Source: Ahaetulla prasina
Lineage: Eukaryota; Chordata; Lepidosauria; Squamata; Colubridae
DNA: 64,000 nt
Assembly: GCF_028640845.1 (NCBI RefSeq)
Contig: NC_080539.1
Coordinates: forward strand, 365,199,233-365,263,232
Direction: 5' to 3'
Position numbers and translations under genes: made by a program. This document shows, piece after piece, positions 20,172-31,204 of this stretch (position 1 is its first letter; each line of letters starts with the position of its first letter). The notes under the pieces are model-generated. The model was not told where the DNA came from. It saw only the letters and a program-made list of their open reading frames with translations, and ran no database searches.

Positions 20172-20910
20172 ATGGCCAGTCTAGAGAAAAGAAGGACTAG
20201 GGGGAACCTGATAGCAGTATTCCAGTATTTGAGAGGTTGCCACAAAGGGCAGGGGGAGGGTTCAACCTATTTTCCAAAGCACCAGAGAGGGCAGGACAAG
20301 ACACAATGGATGGAAACTAATCCAGGAGAGAAGCAACCTGGAATTAAGGATAAACTTCCTAACAGGGATGACAATTAACCAGTGGAAGAGATTGCCTTCA
20401 GAGGTTGTGGGTGCTTCATCACTGGAGGCTTTGAAGAAGAGACTGGACAGCCATTTGTCTGAAATGCTCTGTGGGCACACGAGCCGTCGCCCCAGCTCTG
20501 CTCTGCTGCACATGCGTGTGTGCCTCCTGCCGGCCAGCTGGTCTTTGAGTCTCTGCCACGCATGCGCAGAAGGAAATGCGGAGGGGCAGGGAGCATGCAG
20601 GGGGCATGTATGGGGTGGGGCACATGCGGGGGCCATGTGTGCATGCACAGGGAGTGGGGAGCATGTGGGGACCCACGTGAGCATGCATGAGGTGGGGTGC
20701 ATGCGCAGGGGTGCGGCACATGTGGGGGGGCAGGGCGCATGTACAGGGGCCAGGTGTGGGTTTCATATTGGGGCTGCGCGTGCGCACACACACACTTTGG
20801 CCACTCAGTCTAGAAAAGGTTAGCCATCACTGGTATAGGGTCTCCTGCTTGAGCAGGGGGTTGGGCTAGAAGACCTCTGAGGTCCCTTCCAGCTCTATTC
20901 GGATTGAACA
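20172..20910 (+). mobile_element. CR1 LINE 3' end split by an hG-like element
   Basis: CR1 coding end SLEKRRTRGNLIAVFQYLRG ... LDSHLSEM up to 20465, resuming at 20838 with GTATAGGGTCTCCTGCTTGAGCAGG...CCCTTCCAGCTCTATTC. Between them lies 20468-20837. Confidence 0.88.
20468..20837. mobile_element. hG-like hAT MITE with internal GCATG repeats
   Basis: Ends TGGGCACACGAGCC... and AAAAGGTTAGCCATCACTG. The centre (20585-20790) is a degenerate array of about 20-bp GTGGGGCACATG/CGGGGGCATGT units. The left target site is not clean. Several overlapping frames here are repeat artefacts. Confidence 0.75.
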
Positions 20911-21162
20911 TAACTTTCCCCCAATGTATATTATATTGCCTTCAATTAGCTTTTTCAGGATTTCACTAGCTTCCCACTGCCATTTTGACCCAGTAGTTGA
21001 ATATTTGTTTACTGTTTAAGTTTCTCCTGCACATTTTTGTTAGAGATAGACCAGGGAAAATCACAAGCTCTCTACTGAATCAGATCAAAGGTCTGCAGAG
21101 GCTGCATTCTTTTCAACAACGGTCAGCCAAGCACCACAGGGAAGACCGTAAGCAGGACAAAT

Positions 21163-22440
21163 ACAGATCGTCCTCAACTTACGATCATAATTGTGCCTAA
21201 AATTTTTGTTGCTAAGTGAAACATTTGTTAAGTGAGCTTTGCCCCCTTTTACGACCTGTCTTGCCACAGTTGTTAGGTGAATCACTGCAGTTGTTAAGTT
21301 AGTAACACAGTTGTTCAATGAATCTGGCTTCCCCATTCACTTTGCTTGCCAGAAAGTCTCAAAAAGTGATTACATGACCCTTTTTATGATCCAGCAATCG
21401 TCATAAATATGAACCAGTTGCCAAACATCTGAATTTCAATCACATGACTATGACTAAAGTTGTAACTATGGGAAATGGTCATATGACCGTGGTCTTATGA
21501 CCACAATTGGAATCAGAATTTCTGCCTTAAGCCAGCATGGTCGTAAGTCGACAATTCAATTTTACTCCATTTTACCACAGTTGTAAAGCAATTCACTATA
21601 CTCATTAAGTGAAGTTCTACAGAGGAATTATTGAGTCTGTCATTTGCACCTCTATAACTGTCTGGTTCGGTTCTGCAACCCAACAAGAAAAACACAGACT
21701 TCAGAGGATAATTAGAACTGCAGAAAAAATAATTGCTACCAACCTGCCTTCCATTGAGGACCTGTATACAGCACGAATCAAGAAGAGGGCCGTGAAAATA
21801 TTTACAGACCCCTCGCATCCTGGACATAAACTGTTTCAACTACTACCCTCAAAACGACGCTATAGAGCACTGCACACCAGAACAACTAGACACAAGAACA
21901 GTTTCTTCCTGAACGCCATCACTCTGCTAAACAAATAATTCCATCAACACTGTCAAACTATTTACTGAATCTGCATTACTATTAATCTTCTCATCGTTCC
22001 CATCACCAATCTCTTTCTACTTATGACTGTATGACTGTAACTTGTTGCTGGCAATCCTTATGATTTATATTGATATACTGACCATCAATTGTGTTGTAAA
22101 TGTTATACCTTGATGAACGTATCTTTTCTTTTATGTACACTGAGAGCATATGCACCAAGACAAATTCCTTGTGTGTCCAATCACACTTGGCCAATAAAAT
22201 TCTATTCTATTCTATTCTGTATTTTGCAAGAAACCAGTCGGGAAGGTTGCAAATCATGATCACACGTCCACCGGGAGGAAGCTGCAACCGGTTGTAAGTG
22301 CAAGCTGGTTGCCACAGGCTTGAATTGGGATGACGTGACCGGCATCAGTCATAACTGCAAGGACAGGTTGTAAATTAATTTTTTTGCTGCAACTTTGAAC
22401 CGCCACTAAACAAAGGGTTATCAGTCAAGGACTAATTGTA
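21163..22440. mobile_element. T1 element split by an L3-like LINE
   Basis: Left part ACAGATCGTCCTCAACTTACGATC ... CATTAAGTGAA (to 21614). Right part CCAGTCGGGAAGGTTGC ... CAGTCAAGGACTAATTG (22232-22440). The LINE 21615-22220 sits between them. Confidence 0.8.
21615..22220 (+). mobile_element. L3/Snake1-like LINE 3' end inside T1
   Basis: Intact C-terminal frame (stop at 21938), UTR and ATTCTATTCTATTC tail. Over 90 percent identical by eye to 18220-18830, differing by scattered substitutions. Confidence 0.92.
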
Positions 22441-22628
22441 TGGACTTGAAAGGAGCATGGCTGGGGAATTCTGGGATTTGAAGTCCACCCACCTTAATAT
22501 TACACACTACCTCTATTAATGAAGGTCAGATAAAATATAGTTGTGAATCCTGGAACCTGTGTACCCATATTGTAGCCTTATCCAGTCCTGTCCAATCTTT
22601 TTTTAAAGCCATCCAGCCATCCAGCTCG

Positions 22629-22850
22629 ATGAGCCGTGGTGGCGCAGTGGTTAGAGTGGAGTACTGCAGGCTGACTGCAATTTGGCAGTTCAAATCTCAC
22701 CAGGTTCAAAGTTGACTCAGCCTTCCATCCCTTCCATGGTCGGGTAAAATGAGGACCCAGAGTATTGGGTGCAAGAGGCTGACTCTGTAAACCGCTTAGA
22801 GAGGGGCACTATAAAGCGGTATATAAGTCTAAGTGCTATTGCTATTGCCA
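22629..22850 (+). mobile_element. tRNA-derived SINE with (CTATTG)n tail
   Basis: Head GAGCCGTGGTGGCGCAGTGGTTAG (A-box-like), B-box-like CAGTTCAAATCTCACC, shared core GACTCAGCCTTCCATCC / GTAAAATGAGGACCC, tail AAGTGCTATTGCTATTGCC. Confidence 0.9.
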
Positions 22851-22872
22851 TCAGATATTTCATGGTATAGAA

Positions 22873-23149
22873 CAGTTCCCCAACCTTTCCTTGAGGACTG
22901 GCAAGGGGGGGGGAGGGGAAAGGAACGGTTTTGCACGAGCAGCTAGCAAGCACCTGCGCACAGCTCCATTTGCACGAGCATCGTGTACATGTACCTCCTG
23001 CTCATGCAAATGAAGCAAGCACGCGCACACCCGCACACTGCTTGTGTAAGTGGGGATGTGTCCGCAGTCTCGCCCGCTGTTTCCACGGCCCACTCGCAAA
23101 CACGTCACAGTCCACTAGTGAGCCACGGCGCAGAGGTTGGGCACCCCTG
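22873..23149. mobile_element. hAT MITE, TSD GTATAGAA/GTATAGAT
   Basis: Ends CAGTTCCCCAACC...and GGTTGGGCACCCCTG. The duplication matches 7 of 8 (22865-22872, 23150-23157). The interior is GC-rich with TGCACGAGCA and GCATGTACCTCC blocks. Confidence 0.85.
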
Positions 23150-23239
23150 GTATAGATTAGAACTGTTCTGTCTCCTTCCCCACTTTGGAGCAACGAGCTG
23201 GCCTTCAGTCAGTGGATTCACAGCTCTTATCTCGTGGCT

Positions 23240-23769
23240 CCCATATAACACCGATCCTGCGCAGGCTGCACTGGCTACCTGTGGTTTTCCGAGTGCACTT
23301 CAAGGTGTTGGTTACCACCTTTAAAGCGCTCCATGGCATAGGACCGGGATATCTTCGGGACTGCCTTCTGTTACCACATGCCTCCCACCGACCGGTACGC
23401 TCTCATAGAGAGGGCCTCCTCAGGGTGCCGTCAGCCAGACAGTGCAGGCTGGCGACCCCCAGGGGGAGAGCCTTCTCTGTGGGGGCACCTACCCTCTGGA
23501 ATGAGCTTCCCCCAGGACTTCGACAACTTCCAGACCTCCGGACCTTTCGCCGCGAGCTTAAAACATATCTATTCTTTCGAGCAGGACTGGCTTAATAGGG
23601 TTTTAAATATGGATTTTATTGGGGTTTATTTTATATTTCGTATTGTATTTTAAATTTAGGCTATTGGAATAAGTTTTTTAAATATTGTTTTTATTGAAAT
23701 GTATCGTTTTTATTTTATCTGCCTGTTCACCGCCCTGAGTCCTCCGGAAGAAGGGCGGTATACAAATTA

Positions 23770-23852
<83 letters not shown>
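23240..23852 (+). mobile_element. L2-type LINE 3' end with long (ATT)n tail
   Basis: From SHITPILRRLHWLPVVF to LKTYLFFRAGLA, an uninterrupted C-terminal frame, then 3' UTR and about 27 ATT units (23771-23852). Confidence 0.92.
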
Positions 23853-23853
<1 letters not shown>

Positions 23854-24296
23854 CAGTCCTGGCAGAGAAATCGCAACTGCCTGCCAAAGTTCAAACAAAT
23901 GACTCACAGAGTAAGACTTTCAGCTCTCTTTGAAATGGTTCAGCTAATTTTTGCTTCCCATGGAATGAGAGCAGTCCCAAAGCTCCTTATATATCCTGTG
24001 GGGTGGGGCTCCTGCCCCACCCTTCCCTTTGATGACGCCGCCTCTCTAATCTTCTGAAGCGTGGGTCAATCCAAGCTTGATTATTATTATTATCAGCTGG
24101 GTCTGAAGGCGTAGCTTGGGGAAGGGAGGAATCAGGGGATGACGGCCTCATTACGTACTCCGACTGGTCTGGTTCTGGCTCCTGGAGCCGGGCCAAAGGA
24201 ATCGGTGCTCCCGAGGTAAGCCTTACCGGCCCTTCCCCCTCACTCTCGGAGTCACTTTCAGGCATGGGGCCAGGTTCGAGGGCTGGAGTCACAACA
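23853..24296 (-). mobile_element. LTR (family 2), abutting the ATT tail
   Basis: Minus strand begins TGTTGTGACTCCAGCCC at 24296. An open frame runs from the second base through acidic serine-rich and LQEPEPDQ segments to W-I-D-P-R-F-R-R and a stop near 23987. A GATATATAAGG TATA box follows at about 23990. The 3' terminus is lost at the (ATT)n junction, so no target duplication is seen. Confidence 0.82.
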
Positions 24297-24520
24297 AGAA
24301 CATCATACTTTAGCCATGAGCACTTTGTGAAATAATCTCGAGTCTCCCACGTTCAACTTGGATAGCACTAAAATGTACAATATTATCATAATTAATCATT
24401 CCAACCACAGGTGAACGATACCTTTCTATTGTGGATATTTTTTGTAAATGCTGTTAAATTCCACATTTACAGAAAAAGCCCCTATTGCTCAATAAGTGTA
24501 CATTGTTAAACCTATAAATC

Positions 24521-24650
24521 AGGGGTTTCAACCTTGGCAACTTTAAGACTTGTGGACTTCAACTCCCAGAATTCCCCAGCCAGCTATGTCCATGCCGTCC
24601 ACAAAGTCCATGCTGGCTGGGGAATTCTGGAAGTTGAAGTCCACAAATAG
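24521..24650. mobile_element. hP hAT MITE, worn right end
   Basis: CAGGGGTTTCAACCTTGGC ... GGGGAATTCTGGAAGTTGAAGTCCACAA. The right terminus is truncated. Confidence 0.75.
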
Positions 24651-24682
24651 ATGGACTGCAGTAGATACTCACTTTAGTTTAA

Positions 24683-25323
24683 AGGTAAGGTAAAGGTTCC
24701 CCTCACACATATGTGCTAGTCGTTGCTGACTCTAGGGGGCGGTGCTCATCTCCGTTTCAAAGCCGAAGAGCCAGCGCTGTCCGAAGACGTCCCCATGGTC
24801 ATGTGGCCGGCATGACTCAACGCCAAAGGCACACGGAACGCTGTTACCTTCCCACCAAAGGTGGTCCCTATTTTTTCTACTTGCACTTTTTACCTGCTTT
24901 CAAACTGCTAGGTTGGCAGAAGCTGGGACAAGTAATGGGAGCTCACCCCGTTACATGGCAGCACTAGGGATTCGAACCGCTGAGCTGCTGATCTTTTTTT
25001 TTTTTTTGTTTACATTTATACCCCGCCCTTCTCCGAAGACTCAGGGCGGCTTACAGTGTATAAGGCAATAGTCTCATTCTATTTGTATATTTTTTACAAA
25101 GTCAACTTATTGCCCCCCCAACAATCTGGGTCCTCATTTTACCTACCTTATAAAGGATGGAAGGCTGAGTCAACCTTGGGCCGGGCTCGAACCTGCAGTA
25201 ATTGCAGGCTTTGTGTTCTTAATAACAGGCTGTTCTTAATAACAGGCCTTACCAGCCTGCGCCATTCACCGGCCCCTTTTGATCGACAAGCTCAACGTCC
25301 TAGCCCCTGAGCCACCGCGTCCC
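24683..25323 (-). mobile_element. Sauria SINE split by SINE-B
   Basis: Tail GGTAAGGTAAAGGTTCCCC at the left and head GGGACGCGGTGGCTCA at the right end. SINE-B at 24995-25277 is inserted beside the AAGGTCGGCAG region. Both tRNA-type promoters point the same way. Confidence 0.9.
24995..25277 (-). mobile_element. SINE-B inside Sauria SINE
   Basis: Poly-T start, CCCCGCCCTTCTCCGAAGACTC tail region at the left, GGGTCCTCATTTTACC core, and head at about 25270. The tRNA part is more diverged than in other copies. Confidence 0.88.
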
Positions 25324-26032
25324 TCTCACTTTAGTTTACAACCAGGTAATTTCCAATTCTCATTCTGATTTTTTTAACTCCTATTACAAACGAGGCCTTC
25401 TGGGAGATGCTGGCACAAAAATGTAGTTTTTCAGCCATATTGATGTTATCAAGCCTTTTATTATACAATGAACAGCTTAATATATAATGAATTAGCTGTT
25501 TTATTCCATTTTGTCAAGTTGCTGTTCAATTCTGACACTCCTGTAATTTCCTTCCAAGGCTGCCACTGGCATTATTTAAACGTCCAATGCATTCCTGAAA
25601 GCTGACAACCTAAGTTATTATCTCTTGCTATTTCTTGAACAAAAAAAGCAGTGGCATCAGATGCTGAAAATGGAGACCTTTTGAGTTTTATTTCAAAGAT
25701 CCAGATCCAAAATCAATGGAGTGACACTGTTTACTGTCAAATGACAATAAATATGACTCTCATTTCTCTAACCTGAGTTAGTTGGCTGTCAACCAGCTGT
25801 CTTGTTTAGGATAAAGAATGCCCTACTAGAAAAACAGCTGAGATATTTCTGTCCAACAATTTGTCGATAAAATCATCCAGTGTCGGACCTTCCAAACAGG
25901 CCAGGTCAGGAAGGGACCACCAAAAATATCAGAAAACCTGACACTGTTTCCTCTTCCCTCCTTCTTATACCAAAGAGAATCAAGTTGGGGCAATCTTGAG
26001 TTTCCTTCTCACTTTTTCTTGTTTGTCCAGAA
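25324..26032. other. Intron 1, no feature recognised
   Basis: About 700 bp of unique sequence with no coding pattern. It is one of the longer repeat-free stretches of intron 1. Confidence 0.55.
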
Positions 26033-26348
26033 CAGGGGTCAGCAACCTGCAGCTCTGGACCCGCATGTGGCACTTTCACCCCTCTGCTGGGGCTCCCTGT
26101 CACTCAAAATATGCGTCACAACTGCCAATGTGCGACAGCCGCCAGCATGCGATTTATTGAGTTTTTCAACCCCTGGTAGGCCAATCATGAATAAATCCAA
26201 GAAAAGAAAAGTTTCAGAAGAAAACAGAATGTTTAATTCAATTACATATGCTAGTTTTGTGGCCGCTCAAGAAATAGTCCCGGTGTTTTCTTTTCTGTAG
26301 GAAACTGGTCCAAATGGCTCTTTGAGTGTTTAAGGTTGCAGACCCCTG
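26033..26348. mobile_element. hAT MITE, exact TSD GTCCAGAA
   Basis: Ends CAGGGGTCAGCAACCTGCAG / AAGGTTGCAGACCCCTG, with GTGGCACTTT and GGCTCTTTGAGTG blocks typical of a widespread vertebrate hAT group. Exact duplication at 26025-26032 and 26349-26356. Confidence 0.93.
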
Positions 26349-26485
26349 GTCCAGAAGATAGGCCCAAGGAACAGAAGGATCCTGACAGACTTGAACATTG
26401 GGTGCTATCTAACAAAATGAAATTCAATGGTGAAAAAATTTATGGTCTACATTTAGGCAAGAAAAACCAAATGCACAGATACAGT

Positions 26486-26763
26486 ATAGGTGGTATTTAG
26501 CAAGTTCTGTCCAGTTCTGGAGAACCGGTAGCGCAAATTTTGAGTAGTTCAGAGAACCAGTAACTGACTGACTGGCTCTGCCCCCATCTATTCTCTGCCT
26601 CCCAAGTCTGGGTGGAAATAGGGATTTTGCAGTAACCTCCCCCTGGAGTGGGGGAGGGAATGGAAATTTTACAGTATCCTTCCCCTGCCATGTCCATCAA
26701 GCTACACCCACCAAGCCACGCCCACAGAATAGGCAGTAAAATTTTTTGAATCCCACCAATGAC
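26486..26763. mobile_element. hR-like hAT MITE inside CR1
   Basis: GGTGGTATTTAGCAAGTTCTGTCCAGTTCTGGAGAACCGG ... GAATCCCACCAATG. The interior matches 39573 and 49440. The target duplication is not clean. Confidence 0.78.
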
Positions 26764-27523
26764 CTGGCTCAATAGTAGTAACTGTGAGAGGGATTTTTGA
26801 GCATTACTGGACAACCACTTAAATATGAGCCAGCAGTGTGCTGCAGCTGCTACAAAAGCCAACACAGTTCTAGGCTGCATAAACAGAGGGATAGAATCAA
26901 GATCATGCAAAGCGTTAAGACTGCTTTACAATGCCTTGGTAAGACCACACTTGTAATACTGCATCCAGTTTTGGTTGCCATGATATAAAAAAGATGTGGA
27001 GACTCTAGAAAGAGTGTAGAGAAGAGTAACAAAGATGATTAGGGGATTGAAGGCTAAAACATATGAAGAACAGTTGCAGGAATTGGGTATGTCTAGTTTA
27101 ATGAAAAGAAGGACTAGGGGAGACATGATAGCAGGGTTCCAATATCTCAGGGGTTGCCACAAAGAAGAGGGAGTCAAGTTATTCTCCAAAGCACCTGAAG
27201 GCAGGACAAGAAGCAATGGATGGAAACCAATCAAGGAGAGAAGCAACCATCCTACCAGAGAAATGTAATAAAGAAAATATATATTTAATTATAGATGTAA
27301 TAACTGCAGCGAGGATAGTATTTGCGCAAAGATGGAAAGCAGAGAAAATCCCAAAAAAGAGGAAGTAATTAAGAAAATATTGGATTGTGCAGAAATGAAT
27401 AGATTGACTTTGACAATTAAAGAAAGCAAGGAATCTGAATACTTTAAAATATGGGGACAATTTTATCATTGGTTAGAGAAGATATATATATATATGTTTT
27501 CTGAGGTTTTCACGGGTGTTTGT

Positions 27524-28658
27524 ATATAGGTCTTTGGTTGTTCGGGTTTTCTCCCGTGTAAAATTGGAAGTGTCTTGGCGACGTTTCGACGAAGTCTCAT
27601 TCGTCATCTTCAGGCTTCAGCTTCGTGCTTCTGGGAGCAATGTGTGATCGCAGCTATTTCTTCCTTTTAACTGCTAGTGGGGGTTTGAACTGATTGGGTG
27701 GGAGCTTGGCTGTGCTCTGATTGGCTGGGGGTTTTTCTGTGCTCTGATTGGCTGGGGGGGTGTCCTGTGTTGGTGGGGGCTTGGTTGTGCTCAGTCTAAT
27801 CTGTGCTGCAGGGGGATTTGAGCTGGTGAGCTGCACTGCTGCTGTTTGGCTTTGTGTTCGTGGTCGTGCTACATCTTCGTAGTGGGTGTCAGTCTGCTGC
27901 ATGTATGGATTGGAGGGGTTTGAAGTGGCTAATGTTGCAGCTGCGGTCTGGCTTCTGGTCCTTGGTCGTGCTTCCTGATCAGTGTGGGTTTGGGTGTGCT
28001 TTCTGGGTGGATGTGTGGTGGTGACATCCTGTGTGGACCTCGTGAGTGTGGGTCTGGTGTCATTCCTCGTGTTAGGGACACGTTTGTCAATAAGGGCAGG
28101 TTTCCAAATGGCTGGTAGGCGGGAGGTATCATCTCGTTTGTTCATGCTGTGTGGGCGTTTTTCTATCTCGATGGCTTCTCTGATTATTCTGTTGTTAAAG
28201 TGTTCAGTTTTGGCGATAGTTCTGGTCTTTTTAAAGTCAATATCGTGTCCTGTGACTTTAAAGTGTTGGACCAGGAAGAAGTTGGTTCCTCTTTTTGAAT
28301 GAGTTCTTGTGTTCTTCAATCGTGCACTTATTCTTCTGTTGGTTTGTCCAATGTATGTGGTGGGGCAGGCGGTGCATGGGATTTCATATACTCCTTGATT
28401 TTCTAACTCAATTTTGTCTTTGGGGTTTCTTAGGATGGTGGATATTTTTGGTTTGTGCAGAATGCTGTCTTGATGTTATGTTTGTGGAGGATCTTGCTGA
28501 TTCTGTCTGTGGTGCCTTTTATATATGGGAGGAGGGCTGTGCCATTTCTTGCTCTCTGTCTTGGGTTTTAGTGGGGGTTCTTTTGGATTAGTTTGGTAAT
28601 TTTATTTCTCTGGAATCCATTGGATGTTAACGTTTGTGAGAGTGTGTAGTTCGGTTTT
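27524..28658 (-). mobile_element. Penelope-like element, left (inverted) arm with GIY-YIG endonuclease frame
   Basis: Minus-strand C-terminal part of a Penelope-like element (PLE). The endonuclease begins near 28400 with GVYEIPCTACPTTYIGQTNR, the GIY-YIG signature preceded by a CxxC pair. It continues through SARLKNTRTHSKRGTNF and HFNNRIIREAIEIEKRP with an open frame to 27654. A proline/threonine-rich tail follows, including PPTQDTPPANQSTEKPPANQ. The reverse transcriptase is missing. The terminal part (27524-27640) holds a hammerhead-like core. Upstream linker frames contain stops, so it is not autonomous. Confidence 0.85.
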
Positions 28659-28676
28659 AGCTGACCAACAACACCC

Positions 28677-29796
28677 AAAACCGAACTACACACCTCACAA
28701 ACGTACTAACATCCAATGGATTCCAGAGAAACAAAATTACCAAACTAATCCAAAAGAACCCCCACTAAAACCCAAGACAGAGAGCAAGAAAATGGCACAG
28801 CCCTCCTCCCATATATAAAAGGCACCACAGACAGAATCAGCAAGATCCTCCACAAACATAACATCAAGACAGCATTCTGCACAAACCAAAAATATCCACC
28901 ATCCTAAGAAACCCCAAAGACAAAATTGAGTTAGAAAATCAAGGAGTATATGAAATCCCATGCACCGCCTGCCCCACCACATACATTGACAAACCAACAG
29001 AAGAATAAGTGCACGATTGAAGAACACAAGAACTCATTCAAAAAGAGGAACCAACTTCTTCCTGGTCCAACACTTTAAAGTCACAGGACACGATATTGAC
29101 TTTAAAAAGACCAGAACTATCGCCAAAACTGAACACTTTAACAACAGAATAATCAGAGAAGCCATCGAGATAGAAAAACGCCCACACAGCATGAACAAAC
29201 GAGATGATACCTCCGCCTACCAGCCATTTGAAACCTGCCCTTATTGACAAACGTGTCCCTAACACGAGGAATGACACCAGACCCACACTCACGAGGTCCA
29301 CACAGGATGTCACCACCACACATCCACCCAGAAAGCACACCCAAACCCACACTGATCAGGAAGCACGACCAAGGACCAGAAGCCAGACCGCAGCTGCAAC
29401 ATTAGCCACTTCAAACCCTCCAATCCATACATGCAGCAGACTGACACCCACTACGAAGATGTAGCACGACCACGAACACGAAGCCAAACAGCAGCAGTGC
29501 AGCTCACCAGCTCAAATCCCCCTGCAGCACAGATTAGACTGAGCACAACCAAGCCCCCACCAACACAGGACACACCCCCAGCCAATCAGAGCACAGAAAA
29601 AACCCCAGCCAATCAGAGCACAGCCAAGCTCCCACCCAATCAGTTCAAACCCCCACTAGCAGTTAAAAGGAAGAAATAGCTGCGATCACACATTGCTCCC
29701 AGAAGCACGGCTGAAGCCTGAAGATGACGAATGAGACTTCAAACGTCGCCAAGACACTTCCAATTTTACACGGGAGAAAACCCGAACAACCAAAGA

Positions 29797-29805
<9 letters not shown>
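28677..29805 (+). mobile_element. Penelope-like element, right arm (mirror copy)
   Basis: Near-identical inverted copy of 27524-28658, separated from it by only 18 bp (28659-28676). The endonuclease is broken: IGQTNRR is damaged by a one-base loss near 28990, and single-base losses near 29216 and 29230 shift the tail frames. It ends CCGAACAACCAAAGACC and runs into (TA)n. The arm is otherwise about 97 percent or more identical by eye. Confidence 0.85.

Positions 29806-29862
<57 letters not shown>
29798..29862. repeat. (TA)n microsatellite
   Basis: About 32 TA units at the outer end of the right PLE arm. A shorter TA run (27482-27495) lies just outside the left arm, so the pair probably sits in an original TA tract. 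Confidence 0.95.
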
Positions 29863-29867
<5 letters not shown>

Positions 29868-29869
29868 AC

Positions 29870-30020
29870 GTTGTAATGAAACATTATCCAACATTATTCA
29901 ACATTTTAAAGAAAATGTTGGATAGCCATCTGACTGAGATGGTGTAGGGTTTCCTGCCTGGGCAGGGGGTTGGACTAGAAGGCCTCCAAGGTCCCTTCCA
30001 ACTCTGTTGTTATATTATAA
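29870..30020 (+). mobile_element. CR1 3' tail inside the L1
   Basis: TTTTAAAGAAAATGTTGGATAGCC ... GGCCTCCAAGGTCCCTTCCAACTCTGTTGTTATATT. Confidence 0.9.
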
Positions 30021-30089
30021 ATAAGGGAAGAAGAAGAAGAAGAGAGAAAAGATTGATAAATGTATTAATAGTTAAGCAAGAAATGTGGG

Positions 30090-30375
30090 AGAAATTTATT
30101 TATTTATTTACTTATTTATTTGCATTTCTATCCTGCCCTTCTCCGAAGACTCAGGGCGGCTTACACTATGTTAGCAATAGTCTTCATCCTATTTGTATAT
30201 TTATATACAAAGTCAACTTTTATTGCCCCCAACAATCTGGGTCCTCATTTTACCTACCTTATAAAGGATGGAAGGCTGAGTCAACCTTGAGCCTGGTGGG
30301 GCTTGAACCTGCAGTAATTGCAAGCAGCTGCTGTTAATAACAGACTGTCTTTACCAGTCTGAGCCAGAGAGGCCC
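30090..30375 (-). mobile_element. SINE-B inside the L1
   Basis: TTATTTGCATTTCTATCCTGCCCTTCTCCGAAGACTC at the left, GGTGGGGCTTGAACCTGCAG (B box inverse), and head GAGCCAGAGAGGCCC at the right. Confidence 0.92.
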
Positions 30376-30692
30376 ATACAAATGTTACAATAAATGAAAC
30401 AATGATATTATGAAATGATTAGGAACAAGAAGACGACACAAAAGATGTACTCAGATGATACATTGAATGATTGATTATGTCCTGTATGTTTGTCTATAAA
30501 ATAAAATAAAAAAATTTTTTAAAAAGGAGAGAAGCAATCTAGAACTAAAGAGAAATTTCCCGACAGTGAGAACAATTAATCAGGGGAACAATTTACCTCC
30601 AGAAGTTGTGGATGCTCCCACACTGGAGATTTTTAAGAAGAGTTTGGGCAGCCACTTGTTTGGAATGGTGTATGAGGATGGTTGAACTAGAA

Positions 30693-31067
30693 CCGTGATG
30701 GTGAACCTATGGCACGGGTGCCACATGGAGCCATATCGGTGGGCACGCATGTACGCGCTGGCCAGCTGATTTTCGGGCCTTCTGGGCCCACAGGAAATTG
30801 GGAAACAGACTGTTTCTGGCCTCTGGAGGGCCTCCGGGGGGGGGGAGCCCGTTTTTCGCTCTCCCCAGGCTCCAGAGCCTTTCTAGGAGTCTGGGGAGGG
30901 CGAAAACGGTCTTCCCCACCCCCGGAGGCCCTCCAGAGGCCAGAAACAGCTTATTTGCCAACTTCAGGTGGGGCGCCTAGAATTATGGGTGTGGGGACAC
31001 GTGCGACCCCACCCCCCGATCTCCTGCCGCTTTTGGCACGCGATGGCAAAAAGGTTAGCCATCGCTG
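30693..31067. mobile_element. hG hAT MITE inside CR1, exact TSD AACTAGAA
   Basis: Ends CCGTGATGGTGAACC / AAAAGGTTAGCCATCGCTG. Exact duplication at 30685-30692 and 31068-31075. Confidence 0.93.
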
Positions 31068-31204
31068 AACTAGAAGATCTGCTTGAAGAAGGGGTTGAAC
31101 CTGAAGACCTCCAAGGTCCTGTTCAAGTCTGTTATCCTGTTTTTATCTCGATTGTGGATTTTTGGTACATTTTTGCTGTCTTTATTGTTTTATATTTTTT
31201 TCAA

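Larger units (their letters stand above)
27247..30523 (+). mobile_element. 5'-truncated L1 inside CR1, 14-bp TSD, itself loaded
   Basis: L1 pieces are 27247-27485 (ORF2 C-terminus with ECAEMN-like KILDCAEMNRLT and the YFKIWGQFYHWLE end) and 30020-30090 plus 30376-30523 (3' end with AATAAAATAAAAAAATT). The duplicated CR1 bases AAGGAGAGAAGCAA (27233-27246 and 30524-30537) are exact, marking it as one insertion event. Inside it are the Penelope pair, a CR1 tail and SINE-B. Confidence 0.88.
26370..31135 (+). mobile_element. CR1 LINE interrupted three times
   Basis: Host CR1 in pieces: 26370-26485, 26764-27246, 30538-30692 and 31068-31135. Readable blocks include SSNCERDF-type text before the gap, [14 protein letters not shown], and KRRTRGDMIAGFQYLRG. 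The last piece ends GACCTCCAAGGTCCTGTTC. Insertions are an hR-like MITE, an L1 with its own load, and an hG MITE. Confidence 0.88.

Noticed and set aside
20585..20790. Regularly spaced GCATG-rich units resembling a CRISPR array
   Set aside because: Units are degenerate, have no unique spacers, and lie inside a hAT element in a vertebrate genome.
23678..23902. Poly-asparagine and poly-isoleucine frames
   Set aside because: Translation of an (ATT)n microsatellite.
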